Made by a program: the position numbers and the translations under genes | Shown here: positions 8,910 to 18,094 of the stretch, in pieces | How the letters are laid out: every line of letters starts with the position of its first letter | How positions within the stretch are numbered: position 1 is the first letter of the stretch | NCBI RefSeq assembly: GCF_027706745.1 | Contig: NZ_JAQFWP010000039.1 | Coordinates: forward strand, 1 to 64,000 | Direction: 5' to 3' | Length of the DNA: 64,000 nucleotides | From: Nocardiopsis suaedae | Lineage (GTDB): Bacteria; Actinomycetota; Actinomycetes; Streptosporangiales; Streptosporangiaceae | The notes under the pieces: model-generated | Seen by the model: the letters and a program-made list of their open reading frames with translations, nothing else | Told to the model about the DNA's origin: nothing | The model's database searches: none

Positions 8910-10061
8910 TCAGAGCTCGCGGACCCACCCGCCCCGGTACATCACCCCGGCGACCGACAGGTCCCCGTCCAGCACCACCAGGTCGGCCCGGTTGCCCGCG
9001 ACGAGCTCGCCCACGCCCTCGATGCCCAGCGCCCGGGCCGGGACCGACGTCGCCGAGCGGGCCGCGGTCTCCAGGTCGACGCCCTCGACGGTCTCCACCG
9101 CCCGCCGGACCGCGTCCGGAAGGACGATGGTGCTGCTGGCGATGGTCCCGTCCTCCACCAGGCGCGCCTCGCCGCCGCTCACCCGCACCTGCAGCTTGCC
9201 CAGGGTGTACTCGCCGTCGCCCAGGCCCGTGGCGGCCATGGCGTCGGTCACCAGGCTGATCCGGTCGCCCCCGGCGGCCTCGAAGGCCACCTGGGCGGCG
9301 GCGGGGTGGACGTGCACGCCGTCGTTGATCAGCTCGACGGTGACCCGCTCGTCGGTCAGGGCCGCCCCGATCGGGCCCGGCTCCCGGTGGTTGAACGGGC
9401 GCATCGCGTTGTACAGGTGGGTGGCCACGGTCGCCCCGGCGTCGAAGGCGGCGCGGGCCTGGTCGTAGGTGGCCTCGGTGTGGCCGACCGCCACCGTCAC
9501 CCCCTGCGAGGCGGCCGCCGCCACCAGCTCCAGGGCGCCCGGCAGCTCCGGGGCGACGGTGACCATGCGCAGGTGCCCGCGGGAGGCCTTGAGCAGGGCG
9601 TCGAACTCGCCCGTGCCGGGGTCGCGCAGCAGCGCCGGGTCGTGCGCCCCGTGCTTGTTCGGCGAGATCCAGGGGCCCTCCAGGAACATCCCGGCGATCA
9701 GCCCCTCGTCGGCCAGGTCGGCCAGCGCCCGCACCTGCTCCAGGGTGTCCTCCGGGGTGGCCGCGACCAGCCCGCCGACCAGCGTCGTCGCCCCGTTGGC
9801 GCGGTTGAACTCCACGATCGAGCGGAGCCGCTCGGGGTCGGTCTCGGTGAACGCCGCCCCCGCCCCGCCGTGGATGTGCGTGTCCACCGTGCCGGGCAGC
9901 ACGGTGCGCCCGCCCGCGTCCACGGCGGCGCCCGTCCCGGCCGGGGGCGCTCCGGCGCCCAGGCCGGTGATGGCCCCGTCCTCGGTGCTCAGCCACCCGT
10001 CGACGAAGCCGTCGGGGGTGAGCAGCCGTGCGTTGGTCAGGGTCGTCCGGCTCGCGCCCAT
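8910..10061 (-). CDS. nagA: N-acetylglucosamine-6-phosphate deacetylase
   Basis: 383 aa, the normal NagA length. It hydrolyses GlcNAc-6-P to GlcN-6-P and acetate in amino-sugar catabolism and cell-wall recycling (amidohydrolase superfamily, TIM barrel). Visible motifs are the metal ligand pair DTHIHGG, the metal-binding glutamate in FLEGPWI, the histidine motifs VGHTEA and THLYNAM, the substrate loop ELINDGVHVHP and the catalytic aspartate in LVTDAMAA. The start MGASRTTLTNARLL is preferred to upstream in-frame ATGs because GAGAGGA sits 9 bases ahead and family alignment begins there. It stands alone, with no nagB or PTS gene beside it. I looked for a DasR-type box upstream and did not find a clear one. 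Confidence 0.95.
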   Translation of the reverse strand: MGASRTTLTNARLLTPDGFVDGWLSTEDGAITGLGAGAPPAGTGAAVDAGGRTVLPGTVDTHIHGGAGAAFTETDPERLRSIVEFNRANGATTLVGGLVAATPEDTLEQVRALADLADEGLIAGMFLEGPWISPNKHGAHDPALLRDPGTGEFDALLKASRGHLRMVTVAPELPGALELVAAAASQGVTVAVGHTEATYDQARAAFDAGATVATHLYNAMRPFNHREPGPIGAALTDERVTVELINDGVHVHPAAAQVAFEAAGGDRISLVTDAMAATGLGDGEYTLGKLQVRVSGGEARLVEDGTIASSTIVLPDAVRRAVETVEGVDLETAARSATSVPARALGIEGVGELVAGNRADLVVLDGDLSVAGVMYRGGWVREL

Positions 10062-10550
10062 GCTCGGTGGTCCTCTCTCGGCTGTGCCCGATGCCACACC
10101 CGGGGGGTGCGACATTTCCGCCCATGATGCATTGACCATAGCGCCGGGGCCGCCCATCATTGTGGGCATGTCCGCCGGTGAGCTGCTCGTACAGCGCCTG
10201 CATGTCGACCTCCGACAGCAGGCCAGCGCCCTGTGTCTTAGCTAGCGCCGTTCGGGGGCCCAGCCCCCGCCCACCGGTGGCGTTCCCGCCCCTCCCTCCG
10301 CCCGGCTCCCGGCGCGCCCCGTGCGCCCGCCCGCCGACCCGTGTCGGCGGCGCCCGAGCCCGCGGCCGCGCCCGGAAGAGTCGGCCCGGCCCCGTGGGAG
10401 GCGCGGTCCCGCCCGGTGGCGTCGTTCCCCTCGCTTCCACCGCCCGACCGGCGCGAACCCCGCGCGGCGATGACGCCCGCGCCCGCGCCCGACGCCCCAC
10501 ACGCGCTCGCGCGGCCCCCGCGGCCGCGCCGCCAGGAGCAGGAGACCGCC
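10062..10550. other. 489-bp intergenic region between nagA and the FMN reductase gene
   Basis: Divergent promoter region. On the minus strand 10110-10250 reads as a short protein-like stretch (LLSEVDMQALYEQLTGG) of normal codon usage, but no family match or start supports a gene. 10250-10540 is extremely GC-rich low-complexity sequence. I see no confident operator, RNA or terminator. Confidence 0.5.
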
Positions 10551-11069
10551 ATGATCCGTTTCACCGTGCTCGTCGCCGATCCCGATCCGCATTCCGCCCT
10601 CGCCGCGGCCGCCGGCCGCGCCGCCCGCGCCCTGGCCGCCCAGGCCGGCCTGGACGCCGAACCGCACACCGTCGACCTGGCCGAACTCGGCCCGGCGCTG
10701 CTCGCCGCCGACGCGGGGCGGGACGTCACCGACGCCGTCGAGCGGGTGCGCGACGCCGACGTGGTGCTGGTCGCCACGCCGCAGACGCACGGGTCCTACA
10801 CCGGCCTGCTCAAGGTCTTCCTGGACCGGCTGCCCGAGCTGGGCATGGGCCGCGGGGTCGCGGTGCCCATGGCCGCGGTGCCGGACCTGCGCAACGGCCG
10901 CAACATCGAGGAGGACCTGCGGGTGCTCCTGTCCGACCTGGGCGCGTGGGTGCTGGAGCCCGCGCTGCTGCTGGCCGCCGCCGAACTCGCCGACCCCGCC
11001 GAGGTCATCGGCGCCTGGGCCGAGGTCGCGGCCCCGGCGGTGGGACAGGCGGTCGCCGTCTCGGCGTAA
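10551..11069 (+). CDS. NADPH-dependent FMN reductase family flavoprotein
   Basis: 172 aa with a flavodoxin-like fold. The family (SsuE/ArsH/ChrR type) reduces FMN or quinones with NAD(P)H. The characteristic segment is LVATPQTHGSYTGLLKVFLD at about residues 75-95, where the THGSYTG loop binds FMN phosphate. The start MIRFTVLV is chosen because AGGAGCAGGAGA precedes it; an open frame continues about 70 residues upstream but is low-complexity and has no family counterpart. A strong hairpin follows at 11085-11110, so it is probably monocistronic. Its physiological substrate cannot be told from sequence. Confidence 0.85.
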   Translation: MIRFTVLVADPDPHSALAAAAGRAARALAAQAGLDAEPHTVDLAELGPALLAADAGRDVTDAVERVRDADVVLVATPQTHGSYTGLLKVFLDRLPELGMGRGVAVPMAAVPDLRNGRNIEEDLRVLLSDLGAWVLEPALLLAAAELADPAEVIGAWAEVAAPAVGQAVAVSA

Positions 11070-11084
11070 CGGCCCGGAACGCAA

Positions 11085-11110
11085 CCGGATGCGGCCCCGG
11101 CCGCATCCGG
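11085..11110 (+). terminator. Hairpin terminator, 12-bp stem
   Basis: ccggatgcggcc and ggccgcatccgg form a perfect 12-bp stem with a two-base loop, 16 bases after the stop of the FMN reductase gene. There is no T-tract, as is common in high-GC actinomycetes. Confidence 0.7.
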
Positions 11111-11159
11111 CCACCGGGGCCTCCCGGCCCCGCGGTGGGGCCGGGCTACTCTGCCCCCG

Positions 11160-11888
11160 ATGAGCGAGTCACGGAAGGTCACCTGGGACGGGTTCTTCAA
11201 TTCGCGCGACCTCGGAGGGCTGCCGACCCGCGATGGGCGGACCGTTCGGCGCGGCGCCTTCATCCGCGCGGCCGACCCCCGGTTCGTCACCGATGAGGGG
11301 TGGCAGGCCGCTTACGACGCCGGGGTCCGGACCATCGTGGACCTGCGCGACCCCGACGAGGTCAGGAGGGGCGCGGGCGAGGGGCGGCCCGCAGGGGACA
11401 GGATGCGGCGTTCCGAGGTCCCCCTCGACGACGCCGCGGACGTCCTGTACTGGCGGGAGGTGGCCCGGCGGCGCCAGCACGGCACTCCGCTCTACTACCG
11501 CTCCTTCCTCGAGCGCAAGAAGGAGCGGTGCGCGGCGGTGTTCACCGCCCTGGCCCAGGCCGGGCCCGGGGGCGTCCTGTTCCATTGCGCGGTCGGCCGC
11601 GACCGCACCGGACTGGTCGCGCTGCTGCTCCTGGCCCTGGCCGGCGTCGAGGACGAGGCCATCGCCGACGACTACGAGCTCTCCGCCCCTGAACTCGTCC
11701 CCCTGTTCGCGGCGATGGGCCAGGTGGACCAAGGGCCGATGATCGCGGCCGCGCTGGCCGGACACGGCCTGACGGCCCGGGAGGCCGTCCACGACGTCCT
11801 GCGCGACCTGGACGCGCACGCCTATCTGCGTGGGGCCGGCGTCCGGGAGGAGGACGTGGACGCGGTCCGGGCGCGGCTGCTCGGCTGA
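11160..11888 (+). CDS. Tyrosine-protein phosphatase (dual-specificity-like, Y_phosphatase3 type)
   Basis: 242 aa cytosolic phosphatase. The N-terminal [20 protein letters not shown] is typical of the bacterial PtpB/Y_phosphatase3 family, and the CX5R active-site loop is [10 protein letters not shown], with nucleophile Cys143 and phosphate-binding Arg149. The preceding IVDLRDPDE is also conserved. In mycobacteria the family includes MptpB, which acts on phosphoproteins and phosphoinositides; the substrate here is unknown. The ATG is the first in frame; no strong Shine-Dalgarno is visible, suggesting a short leader. It ends 8 bases from the convergent transporter gene, leaving no room for a separate terminator. 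Confidence 0.9.
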   Translation: MSESRKVTWDGFFNSRDLGGLPTRDGRTVRRGAFIRAADPRFVTDEGWQAAYDAGVRTIVDLRDPDEVRRGAGEGRPAGDRMRRSEVPLDDAADVLYWREVARRRQHGTPLYYRSFLERKKERCAAVFTALAQAGPGGVLFHCAVGRDRTGLVALLLLALAGVEDEAIADDYELSAPELVPLFAAMGQVDQGPMIAAALAGHGLTAREAVHDVLRDLDAHAYLRGAGVREEDVDAVRARLLG

Positions 11889-11896
11889 CCGGCCGC

Positions 11897-12799
11897 CTAT
11901 GCCGCCCCGGCGGCCTCGCGCATGCGGGTGGTGTCGGCTTCGGCCTTCGCGCCGTTGCCGCGGACCAGGACCACCACGACCAGGGTCAGCGCGAACCCGC
12001 CCGCGCGCAGGGCCAGCATCAGCGGGTCGTCCGGCAGGGCCTCGCTGAAGATCAGCGTCCCCAGCACCACCATGAACACGTTGCCCGCCACGTTGGCCAC
12101 CGGTGCGGTGATGGACGCCCGCGCGCGCTGCATCGACGTCTGGAACAGCACGATCCCGACCGCCCACCCCAGCGCGTACAGGTACGGGAACGGCGACGCC
12201 AGCGCCGGGAGCACCGCCCCGGGCAGGCCCTCGTCGGCCAGCAGGCCGCCCAGGGCCTTGCCCTGCAGCCCGGCCGTTCCCTGGGCCAGTCCGGCCGCCG
12301 CGCCCATCGCCGCCGAGGACACGTAGCGCCCCCCGCCCGACGCCAGGGCGACCGCGCCCACGCACGCCACCACCGTGCCGATGCTGACGGCCGGCAGGAG
12401 CGGCATGTCCGGCACGGTCCCGGTGTCGCCCCCCTCGCCCAGGGACAGGCTCAGCAGGAGCAGCGCCACCGGCATCAGCCCCAGCGCCGCCTTCTCCCCG
12501 CGGGTGATGGGGTCGCCCAGCACGAGGGCGGTCACCAGCAGCATCACGGCGATGCCGCCCGCGAACGCGGGTTGGACCACCGACACCGGCGCCAGGCCCA
12601 GTGCCACCACCAGGCCGAGGCTGCCGAGCGCCGCCATCGCGCAGCCGCCCACCCAGCGCGGGTTGGACAGCAGCACCCGGGCCAGGTGCAGGGGGCGCCG
12701 CACCCCGATGGAGGGCGCGCCGTGGAGCGCGCGCTGCTCGACGGCCAGTCCGATCGAGTAGACCGCCGCCGAGAGCAGGGCCGCGAGCAGTCCGAGCAC
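11897..12799 (-). CDS. DMT-superfamily transporter (EamA/NIPA-like)
   Basis: 300 aa integral membrane protein with about nine hydrophobic segments from residue 1 to about 285 and a short charged C-terminal tail. The fold of two repeated halves and the segment LGLAPVSVVQPAFAGGIAVM are characteristic of drug/metabolite transporter superfamily members, and it resembles the DMT group often annotated as DUF-type or NIPA-like. The substrate is unknown. The GTG start is preceded by AAAGGCGGG. It is divergent from the fused acyl-CoA dehydrogenase gene and shares with it a 141-bp promoter region containing two KstR-like palindromes, so the two genes may be co-regulated. Confidence 0.82.
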   Translation of the reverse strand: MLGLLAALLSAAVYSIGLAVEQRALHGAPSIGVRRPLHLARVLLSNPRWVGGCAMAALGSLGLVVALGLAPVSVVQPAFAGGIAVMLLVTALVLGDPITRGEKAALGLMPVALLLLSLSLGEGGDTGTVPDMPLLPAVSIGTVVACVGAVALASGGGRYVSSAAMGAAAGLAQGTAGLQGKALGGLLADEGLPGAVLPALASPFPYLYALGWAVGIVLFQTSMQRARASITAPVANVAGNVFMVVLGTLIFSEALPDDPLMLALRAGGFALTLVVVVLVRGNGAKAEADTTRMREAAGAA

Positions 12800-12813
12800 G
12801 GGTCCCGCCTTTC

Positions 12814-12827
12814 TGGAACGCGTTCGC
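12814..12827. promoter_or_regulatory. Near-match TetR/KstR-like palindrome
   Basis: tggaacgcgttcgc carries the core AACNNGTT within TNNAACNNGTTNNA and deviates only at the last position. It lies 15 bases upstream of the transporter start. An almost identical sequence lies upstream of the nitronate monooxygenase gene (60367-60380). Confidence 0.45.
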
Positions 12828-12887
12828 GCCCCGGAGATGTCCGGAGATCTCCGGAGCGTGTCGTCCGATGGTAGTTGACGGCGTGTA

Positions 12888-12901
12888 TATAACCAGTTCT
12901 A
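12888..12901. promoter_or_regulatory. KstR-type operator, exact TNNAACNNGTTNNA
   Basis: tataaccagttcta fits the published KstR consensus TNNAACNNGTTNNA exactly. It overlaps the spacer and probable -10 of a candidate promoter whose -35 is TTGACG at 12875-12880, which is where a repressor would block the acyl-CoA dehydrogenase gene at 12941. Which TetR protein binds is not visible. Confidence 0.6.
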
Positions 12902-12940
12902 GTCTGGCTGCATCGGCGACCGACCCCCCAGGGAGCTGCC

Positions 12941-15190
12941 ATGGCGATCGGACTGACCGGAGAGCACGAGGAGCTGGCGGAGGCGGTCCGCGGCTGGATC
13001 GGGCGCCTGGACGCCGGGTGGGAGGACGACTCCGGCGCGCAGGCCCCGCCCCCGTTCTGGTCCGGCCTCGCCGACCAGGGCCTCCTGGGCCTGCACCTGC
13101 CCGAGGAGTACGGCGGCCAGGGCGCCGGGCTGCTGGAGCTCGCCGCGGCGCTGGAGGAGGCCGGCCGCGGACTGCTGCCCGGCCCCTACGCCCCGACCGT
13201 GCTCGCCGCCGCCCTCATCGACCGCTGGGGCTCCCCCGGGCTGCGCGCCCGTGTGCTGCCGGGCCTGGCCGGCGGGGCGGCCGCCGCCGCCTTCGCCCCC
13301 GGCCCCGTCCTGGAGGCCGAGGAGGACCCCGGCGGGCGGCTGCTCCTCACCGGCACCCTGCGCCCGGTCCCCGGCGGCGCCCCGGCCGCCCTCGTGGTCG
13401 CCCCCTACCGCCTCGACGGGCGCGAGGGGTGGGCCGTGCTCGACGGCTCCGCCCTGCGCGCCGAACCGCTGGCCCCGCTCGACCGGGGCCGGGCCGTCGC
13501 CGCCCTGCACGCCGACGGTGCCGCCGTCGGCGGCGACGCCCTCCTGGACGGGCTGGACCGCAGGGACGCCGAGGGCGTGGCCGCGGTCCTGCTCGGCGCC
13601 GAGGCCGCCGGGGTGGCGGCCTGGTGCATGGAGGCCGCCGCCGAGTACGCCAAGGTCCGCGTCCAGTTCGGCCGCCCCATCGGCGGCTTCCAGGGCGTCA
13701 AGCACCGCTGCGCCCGCATGGCCGTCGCGGTCGAGCAGGCCCGCGCCGCGGTGTGGGACGCCGCGCGCGCCTACGACGAGCTCCGGGACGGCGCCGCCGG
13801 AACCGCCCCCGACCACGCCCGGTTCGCCGCCGCCGTCGCCGGGCTCACCGCCCCCGACACCGCCCTGGAGTGCGCCCGCGACTGCATCCAGGTCCACGGC
13901 GGCATCGGGTTCACCTGGGAGCACGACGCCCACCGCTACCTGCGCCGCGCTTCGGCCCTGCGCGTCCTGGCCGGGGCCGCCGCCGACCGGGCCGCCGACG
14001 TGGCCGCCCTCGCCCTCGCCGGGCGGCGGCGCACCGTGGCCGTCGGCCCCGACCTGGGCGCCGAGGAGCAGCGGGCGCGCATCCGCGCCGACGCCGACCG
14101 GCTCGCCGCCATCGGCGACGAGCGCGAGCGGTTCACCGCCCTCGCCGACGAGGGCTGGGTGATGCCGCACCTGCCCCGCCCCTGGGGCCGCGACGCCTCC
14201 CCGCTGGAGCAGGTCCTCATCGAGCAGGAGTCCCGCCGCGCCGGGGTGAAGGGGCCGCGCCTGGCGATCGGCGCCTGGGTACTGCCGTCCCTGGCCGCGC
14301 ACGGCACCCCCGGGCAGCAGGAGCGGTTCCTGCGGCCGACCCTGCGCGGCGAGATCACCTGGTGCCAGCTGTTCAGCGAGCCCGGCGCGGGGTCGGACCT
14401 GGCCTCGCTGGCCATGCGCGCCGACCGGGTCGACGGCGGGTACCGGCTCACCGGGCAGAAGATCTGGACGTCGATGGCGCAGGCCGCCCAATGGGGCATC
14501 TGCCTGGCCCGCACCGACCCCGGCGCCCCCGGCAAGCACGCGGGCATCACCTACTTCCTCGTGGACATGGCCGCGGCCGGGGTGGACGTGCGGCCGCTGC
14601 GCGAGCTCACCGGGCAGGCGCTGTTCAACGAGGTCTTCTTCGACGGCGTGTTCGTCCCCGACGACCAGGTGGTGGGCGCGCCCGGCGACGGATGGCGGGT
14701 CGCCCGCACCACCCTGGGCAACGAGCGGGTGGCCCTGTCGTCGGGCGGCGGCATCGGCGCGGGCCTGGACGAGGTGCTCGGCTTCCACCGGGCCGGGCCC
14801 GGCCCGGACGGCTGGGGCGCCGCACCGCCCGCCGACGCCTCCACCGACCGCGAGGCGAAGGTCCGGGTGGGGCGGCTCCTCGCCCAGGGGCAGGTGCTGG
14901 AGCTGCTGGGCCTGCGCGTCACCCTCAAACGGCTGTCCGGCACCGAGCCCGGGGCCGAGGCGAGCGTCCGCAAGCTGCTGGGCGTGGAGTTCTCCCAGCG
15001 TGCGGCCGACCACCTGTGGGAGGCGCAGGGCGGGGCCGCGGTGTGCGAGGAGCCCGGCGAGCCGACCGGGGTCTGGGCGTGGTACATGCTGTTCGGCCGG
15101 TCCATGACCATCTACGGCGGCACCACCGAGGTGCAGCTCAACATCATCGCCGAGCGGCTGCTCGGCCTACCGCGGGACCCGGAGGACTAG
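12941..15190 (+). CDS. Acyl-CoA dehydrogenase, two fused ACAD domains
   Basis: 749 aa, twice the usual size, because two acyl-CoA dehydrogenase units are joined. The first unit (about 1-365) contains LPEEYGGQGAGLLELAAALEE and QVHGGIGFTWEHDAHRYL; the second (about 380-749) contains the FAD/substrate segment SEPGAGSDLASLAMRA, KIWTSMAQAA and the C-terminal GGTTEVQLNIIAERLLGLPR. They introduce a double bond into acyl-CoA with FAD. Mycobacterial steroid-side-chain enzymes (ChsE4-ChsE5, ChsE1-ChsE2) are known heterotetramers of two such units, one lacking catalysis; this looks like a fused version. The KstR-like operator upstream supports a sterol or lipid substrate. The ATG has AGGGAG 6 bases ahead. 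Confidence 0.88.
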   Translation: MAIGLTGEHEELAEAVRGWIGRLDAGWEDDSGAQAPPPFWSGLADQGLLGLHLPEEYGGQGAGLLELAAALEEAGRGLLPGPYAPTVLAAALIDRWGSPGLRARVLPGLAGGAAAAAFAPGPVLEAEEDPGGRLLLTGTLRPVPGGAPAALVVAPYRLDGREGWAVLDGSALRAEPLAPLDRGRAVAALHADGAAVGGDALLDGLDRRDAEGVAAVLLGAEAAGVAAWCMEAAAEYAKVRVQFGRPIGGFQGVKHRCARMAVAVEQARAAVWDAARAYDELRDGAAGTAPDHARFAAAVAGLTAPDTALECARDCIQVHGGIGFTWEHDAHRYLRRASALRVLAGAAADRAADVAALALAGRRRTVAVGPDLGAEEQRARIRADADRLAAIGDERERFTALADEGWVMPHLPRPWGRDASPLEQVLIEQESRRAGVKGPRLAIGAWVLPSLAAHGTPGQQERFLRPTLRGEITWCQLFSEPGAGSDLASLAMRADRVDGGYRLTGQKIWTSMAQAAQWGICLARTDPGAPGKHAGITYFLVDMAAAGVDVRPLRELTGQALFNEVFFDGVFVPDDQVVGAPGDGWRVARTTLGNERVALSSGGGIGAGLDEVLGFHRAGPGPDGWGAAPPADASTDREAKVRVGRLLAQGQVLELLGLRVTLKRLSGTEPGAEASVRKLLGVEFSQRAADHLWEAQGGAAVCEEPGEPTGVWAWYMLFGRSMTIYGGTTEVQLNIIAERLLGLPRDPED

Positions 15191-15196
15191 GCGGGC

Positions 15197-16960
15197 GTGT
15201 CGGAAGCGGACGGCGGCCCCGGCGGGGGCGCCGAAGGAGAGGACGGGAAGGGCGAGGGCGGCGGCCCCGGGGCCGCTCCCGGCGGAGGGGCCGGGAGCGG
15301 GAAGTGGCCCCGCCGCCGCTTCGCGCTGCCCTGGCGGAAGGCGGGGCCGGGAGGCGAGGGCGCCCCCGGGGGCCCCGAGAAGCCCCCGGACCCCGAGGAC
15401 GCCGAGCCGTCCGGCCCGTCACCGGCCGGGCGGCCCGCCCGCTTCACCCTGCCCCGGTTCGAGCCGACCCCGCTCGGCCTGATCGCGATCGGCCTGGCCG
15501 CCATGTTCGCGACCCTGCTGGTGATCCAGGCCGCCCTGGGCACCTTCCGCCCCGGCGGCCCGGCCGACGAGCCGGCGGCGCCGCCCGCGAGCGGCACCCC
15601 GCCCGAGGGCACCGCCCGGATCCTGGTCGTGGGGGACTCCATCGTGCAGGGCAGCAGCGGCGACTTCACCTGGCGCTACCGGCTCTGGCGGCACCTGGAG
15701 CGCACCGGCGTCGACGCCGACTTCGTGGGGCCCTACGACGACCTGCTGGACGTGAACACCGGCAGGCCCGGCGACGACCGCTACGCCGAACCGGACTTCG
15801 ACGCCGACCACGCCGGGGTGTGGGGCGCCACGACCGAGGACGCGGCGGCCGCGCTCGGCGAGCACGTCGCCGAGTACGACCCGCACTACCTGCTGTTCAT
15901 GGCCGGGGCCAACGACTTCGCCGAGGACTCCACCCCCGCCTGGGCCCTGGAGGCGGTGCGGGACGCGGTGACGGCCGCGCGCGTGGCCGACGGCGACGTG
16001 CAGATCGTGCTCGGCCAGGTCACCCCCGTGGCCGGGACCGGGCGCGACGACGAGCTGAACGACAAGGCCCGCACCTTCAACGAGGGGCTGGACGACCTGG
16101 CCGCCGAGCTGAGCGGGCCGGTCCCGGTGGCGGTGGCCCGCACGGCCGACGGGTACGACGCGGAGAGCGACAACTGGGACACCACCCACCCCAACGCGCG
16201 CGGGGAGCTGAAGATCGCGGCGGCGTTCGCCGACGCGCTCGCCGACCCGCTGCGGCTGGGCGGCCCCTACCGGCGCCCGCTGCCCGACGTGGCGGTCGGG
16301 CCCCGGCAGGCCCCGCAGGTCGAGGTGGAGGACGAGGGCGGCGGCGAGGTGCGGTTGAGCTGGGAGCCGGTACCGGGGGCCACCCGGTACGAGGTGCGCC
16401 AGCGGCGGGTGCGGCCCGACCCGGACGAGGAGGTGGCGCTCCCGGCGCAGGTGGCGGGCGGCGACGGCGGGACGCGCACGGCGACGGTGGACCGGCTGCT
16501 CAGCGGGGCCGAGTACGCGTTCACGGTGCGGCCCTACAAGGGGGACGACGCGGGGCGCGGGTCGGAGCCGGTCCGCATCGAGGCCGATCCGGACCCGCCG
16601 GGGGCGCCGGACCGGCTGCGCGTCGGCGGCGCGGACGGGGACGCCCCCGAGCTGGTCTGGGAGGAGGCCGAGGGGGCCGGGCACTACGAGGTCCTGCGCC
16701 GCGAGATGGTGTGCCCCGACCCGTCCCCGCCGCCCTCCGGGAGCCCCGGCCCGCAGGACCCCGAAGAGGAGCCCGAGTGCGAACCCGTCGACGACGAGGG
16801 GCCGGACGAGGGCGAGGGGTGGGCGACGGCCGCCATCGTTGACGACGGCACGAGCTGGCCCCTCCCCGAGGCGGGGGACGGCGGATACGAGTTCGCGGTC
16901 CGCTCCCACCGCGACTACGTGGCGGGCGGCTACTCGGGGACGGTCGCCTACACCGGCTGA
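15197..16960 (+). CDS. Membrane-anchored SGNH/GDSL hydrolase with fibronectin type III-like domains
   Basis: 587 aa. The first ~90 residues are a Gly/Pro/acidic-rich cytosolic tail with basic patches, then comes one membrane helix at about 93-114, placing the rest outside. The SGNH esterase domain spans about 138-350: block I VVGDSIVQGSS with nucleophile Ser148, block III MAGANDF with the oxyanion Asn, and block V WDTTHPNARG with the catalytic Asp/His. Two FN3-like repeats follow (EVRLSWEPVPGATRYEVRQR; then PELVWEEAEGAGHYEVLRR). The substrate could be an acetylated surface glycan. The GTG start is 7 bases after the preceding stop, so it may be cotranscribed with the acyl-CoA dehydrogenase gene, though the functions look unrelated. 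Confidence 0.85.
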   Translation: MSEADGGPGGGAEGEDGKGEGGGPGAAPGGGAGSGKWPRRRFALPWRKAGPGGEGAPGGPEKPPDPEDAEPSGPSPAGRPARFTLPRFEPTPLGLIAIGLAAMFATLLVIQAALGTFRPGGPADEPAAPPASGTPPEGTARILVVGDSIVQGSSGDFTWRYRLWRHLERTGVDADFVGPYDDLLDVNTGRPGDDRYAEPDFDADHAGVWGATTEDAAAALGEHVAEYDPHYLLFMAGANDFAEDSTPAWALEAVRDAVTAARVADGDVQIVLGQVTPVAGTGRDDELNDKARTFNEGLDDLAAELSGPVPVAVARTADGYDAESDNWDTTHPNARGELKIAAAFADALADPLRLGGPYRRPLPDVAVGPRQAPQVEVEDEGGGEVRLSWEPVPGATRYEVRQRRVRPDPDEEVALPAQVAGGDGGTRTATVDRLLSGAEYAFTVRPYKGDDAGRGSEPVRIEADPDPPGAPDRLRVGGADGDAPELVWEEAEGAGHYEVLRREMVCPDPSPPPSGSPGPQDPEEEPECEPVDDEGPDEGEGWATAAIVDDGTSWPLPEAGDGGYEFAVRSHRDYVAGGYSGTVAYTG

Positions 16961-17077
16961 GCGCCCGTCATTACGGACCTGTCCGGGACCGGCCCGCCGG
17001 TTCCGGTCCCTTGCCCCGCCCGCCCCCGGTGCGGGATAACGGGCCCATCGGATCCACCGAGGACGGGGGAGGGATCG

Positions 17078-18085
17078 GTGGCCACGATCGAGCGCGTCGA
17101 CCCGCACGACGGCGCGGCGCTGTCGGCCTGGTACCGGGCGCTGCGCGCCGGGGCGTCGGCCGGGCGCGGCAGCCCGCTGGTGGCGGCCTACGAGGAGCTG
17201 CGCTCCTCGCTCCGCGAACCGGGCTCGGCGGCGCAGCGGTCCGCCTGGGCGGCGGTGGACGGCGGCGCGGTCGTGGGCAGCATGCTCTTCGCCCTGCACG
17301 GCCGGGAGAACCCGGAGCTGGCGGACGTGGACGTCAACGTGCCCGCCGAGCACCGGGGGCGGGGCTATGGCGGCGCGCTCCTGGCGCACGCCGAGCGGCT
17401 GGCCCGCAAGGGCGGCCGCCGGGTGCTGCTGGCGGAGGCGTTCGTTCCGTCCGCGTGCGCCCCCGAGGAGCACCCCGGCGCCGGGTTCGCGCTGCGGCGC
17501 GGGTTCCAGAGCGTGCACCGGGAGGACCACCTGGTGCTGGAGCTGCCGGTGCCGGAGGAGCGCCTGCGCGCCTTCGTGGAGCGGACCCGGGGGCGGCGGC
17601 CCGGCTACCGGCTGTCCACGTGGAGCGGCGGCTGCCCGGACGGGGAGGCGGCGGCCGTGGCCGCCATGCGCACGGCGATGGAGCGGGCGGTGCCCTGCGG
17701 CGACCTCCAGGGCGAGCCCCGGGTCTGGGACGCGGAGCGGGTCCGCGCCGTGGAGGCCCGCACCCGGCGCCAGGGCTACGCCTCGATCGCGTCGATGGCC
17801 CGCGGCCCCGGCGGGGAGCCCGCGGGCTACAGCCAGCTCTTCGTCCCCGAGCACAACCCGGGCGAGGTGTACCAGGACGACACGGTGGTCCTGGAGCCCC
17901 ACCGGGGCCGCGGCCTGGGGGAGGCGCTGAAGGCGCTGAACCTGCTGCGCCTGAGGCGCGAACACCCGGACCGCGCCCGCGTGCACACCTGGACGGCCGC
18001 GGTGAACCCCTCGATGTGGGAGATCAACCGCCGCTTCGGCTTCCGCCCGGTGGAGGTGGCCCACCGCCTCCAGAAGGTCGCCTAG
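17078..18085 (+). CDS. Tandem-GNAT N-acetyltransferase
   Basis: 335 aa with two GNAT folds. The first (about 1-165) carries the acetyl-CoA loop VPAEHRGRGYGGALLAHAE (Q/RxxGxG/A type). The second (about 185-335) carries the equivalent LEPHRGRGLGEALKALNL and ends with the usual NPSMWEINRRFGFRPV motif. The two-domain layout is shared with mycothiol synthase-like and other small-molecule acetyltransferases, but MshD neighbours are absent and the substrate is unknown. The GTG has GGGGGAGGG upstream. The gene converges on the DUF1275 gene, and a large palindrome (18095-18156) sits between the two stops. Confidence 0.85.
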   Translation: MATIERVDPHDGAALSAWYRALRAGASAGRGSPLVAAYEELRSSLREPGSAAQRSAWAAVDGGAVVGSMLFALHGRENPELADVDVNVPAEHRGRGYGGALLAHAERLARKGGRRVLLAEAFVPSACAPEEHPGAGFALRRGFQSVHREDHLVLELPVPEERLRAFVERTRGRRPGYRLSTWSGGCPDGEAAAVAAMRTAMERAVPCGDLQGEPRVWDAERVRAVEARTRRQGYASIASMARGPGGEPAGYSQLFVPEHNPGEVYQDDTVVLEPHRGRGLGEALKALNLLRLRREHPDRARVHTWTAAVNPSMWEINRRFGFRPVEVAHRLQKVA

Positions 18086-18094
18086 GCTCTCCGC

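Noticed and set aside
10110-10250. Minus-strand protein-like stretch upstream of nagA
   Set aside because: Short, no start with a ribosome site and no recognised family; could be a remnant but cannot be supported.
10341-10550. 70-residue N-terminal extension of the FMN reductase
   Set aside because: Low-complexity Pro/Arg/Ala sequence without family counterpart, and a good ribosome site precedes the internal ATG at 10551.
16984-17020. Hairpin gggaccgg...ccggtccc after the SGNH hydrolase gene
   Set aside because: Only an 8-bp stem in very GC-rich sequence; not distinguishable from chance.
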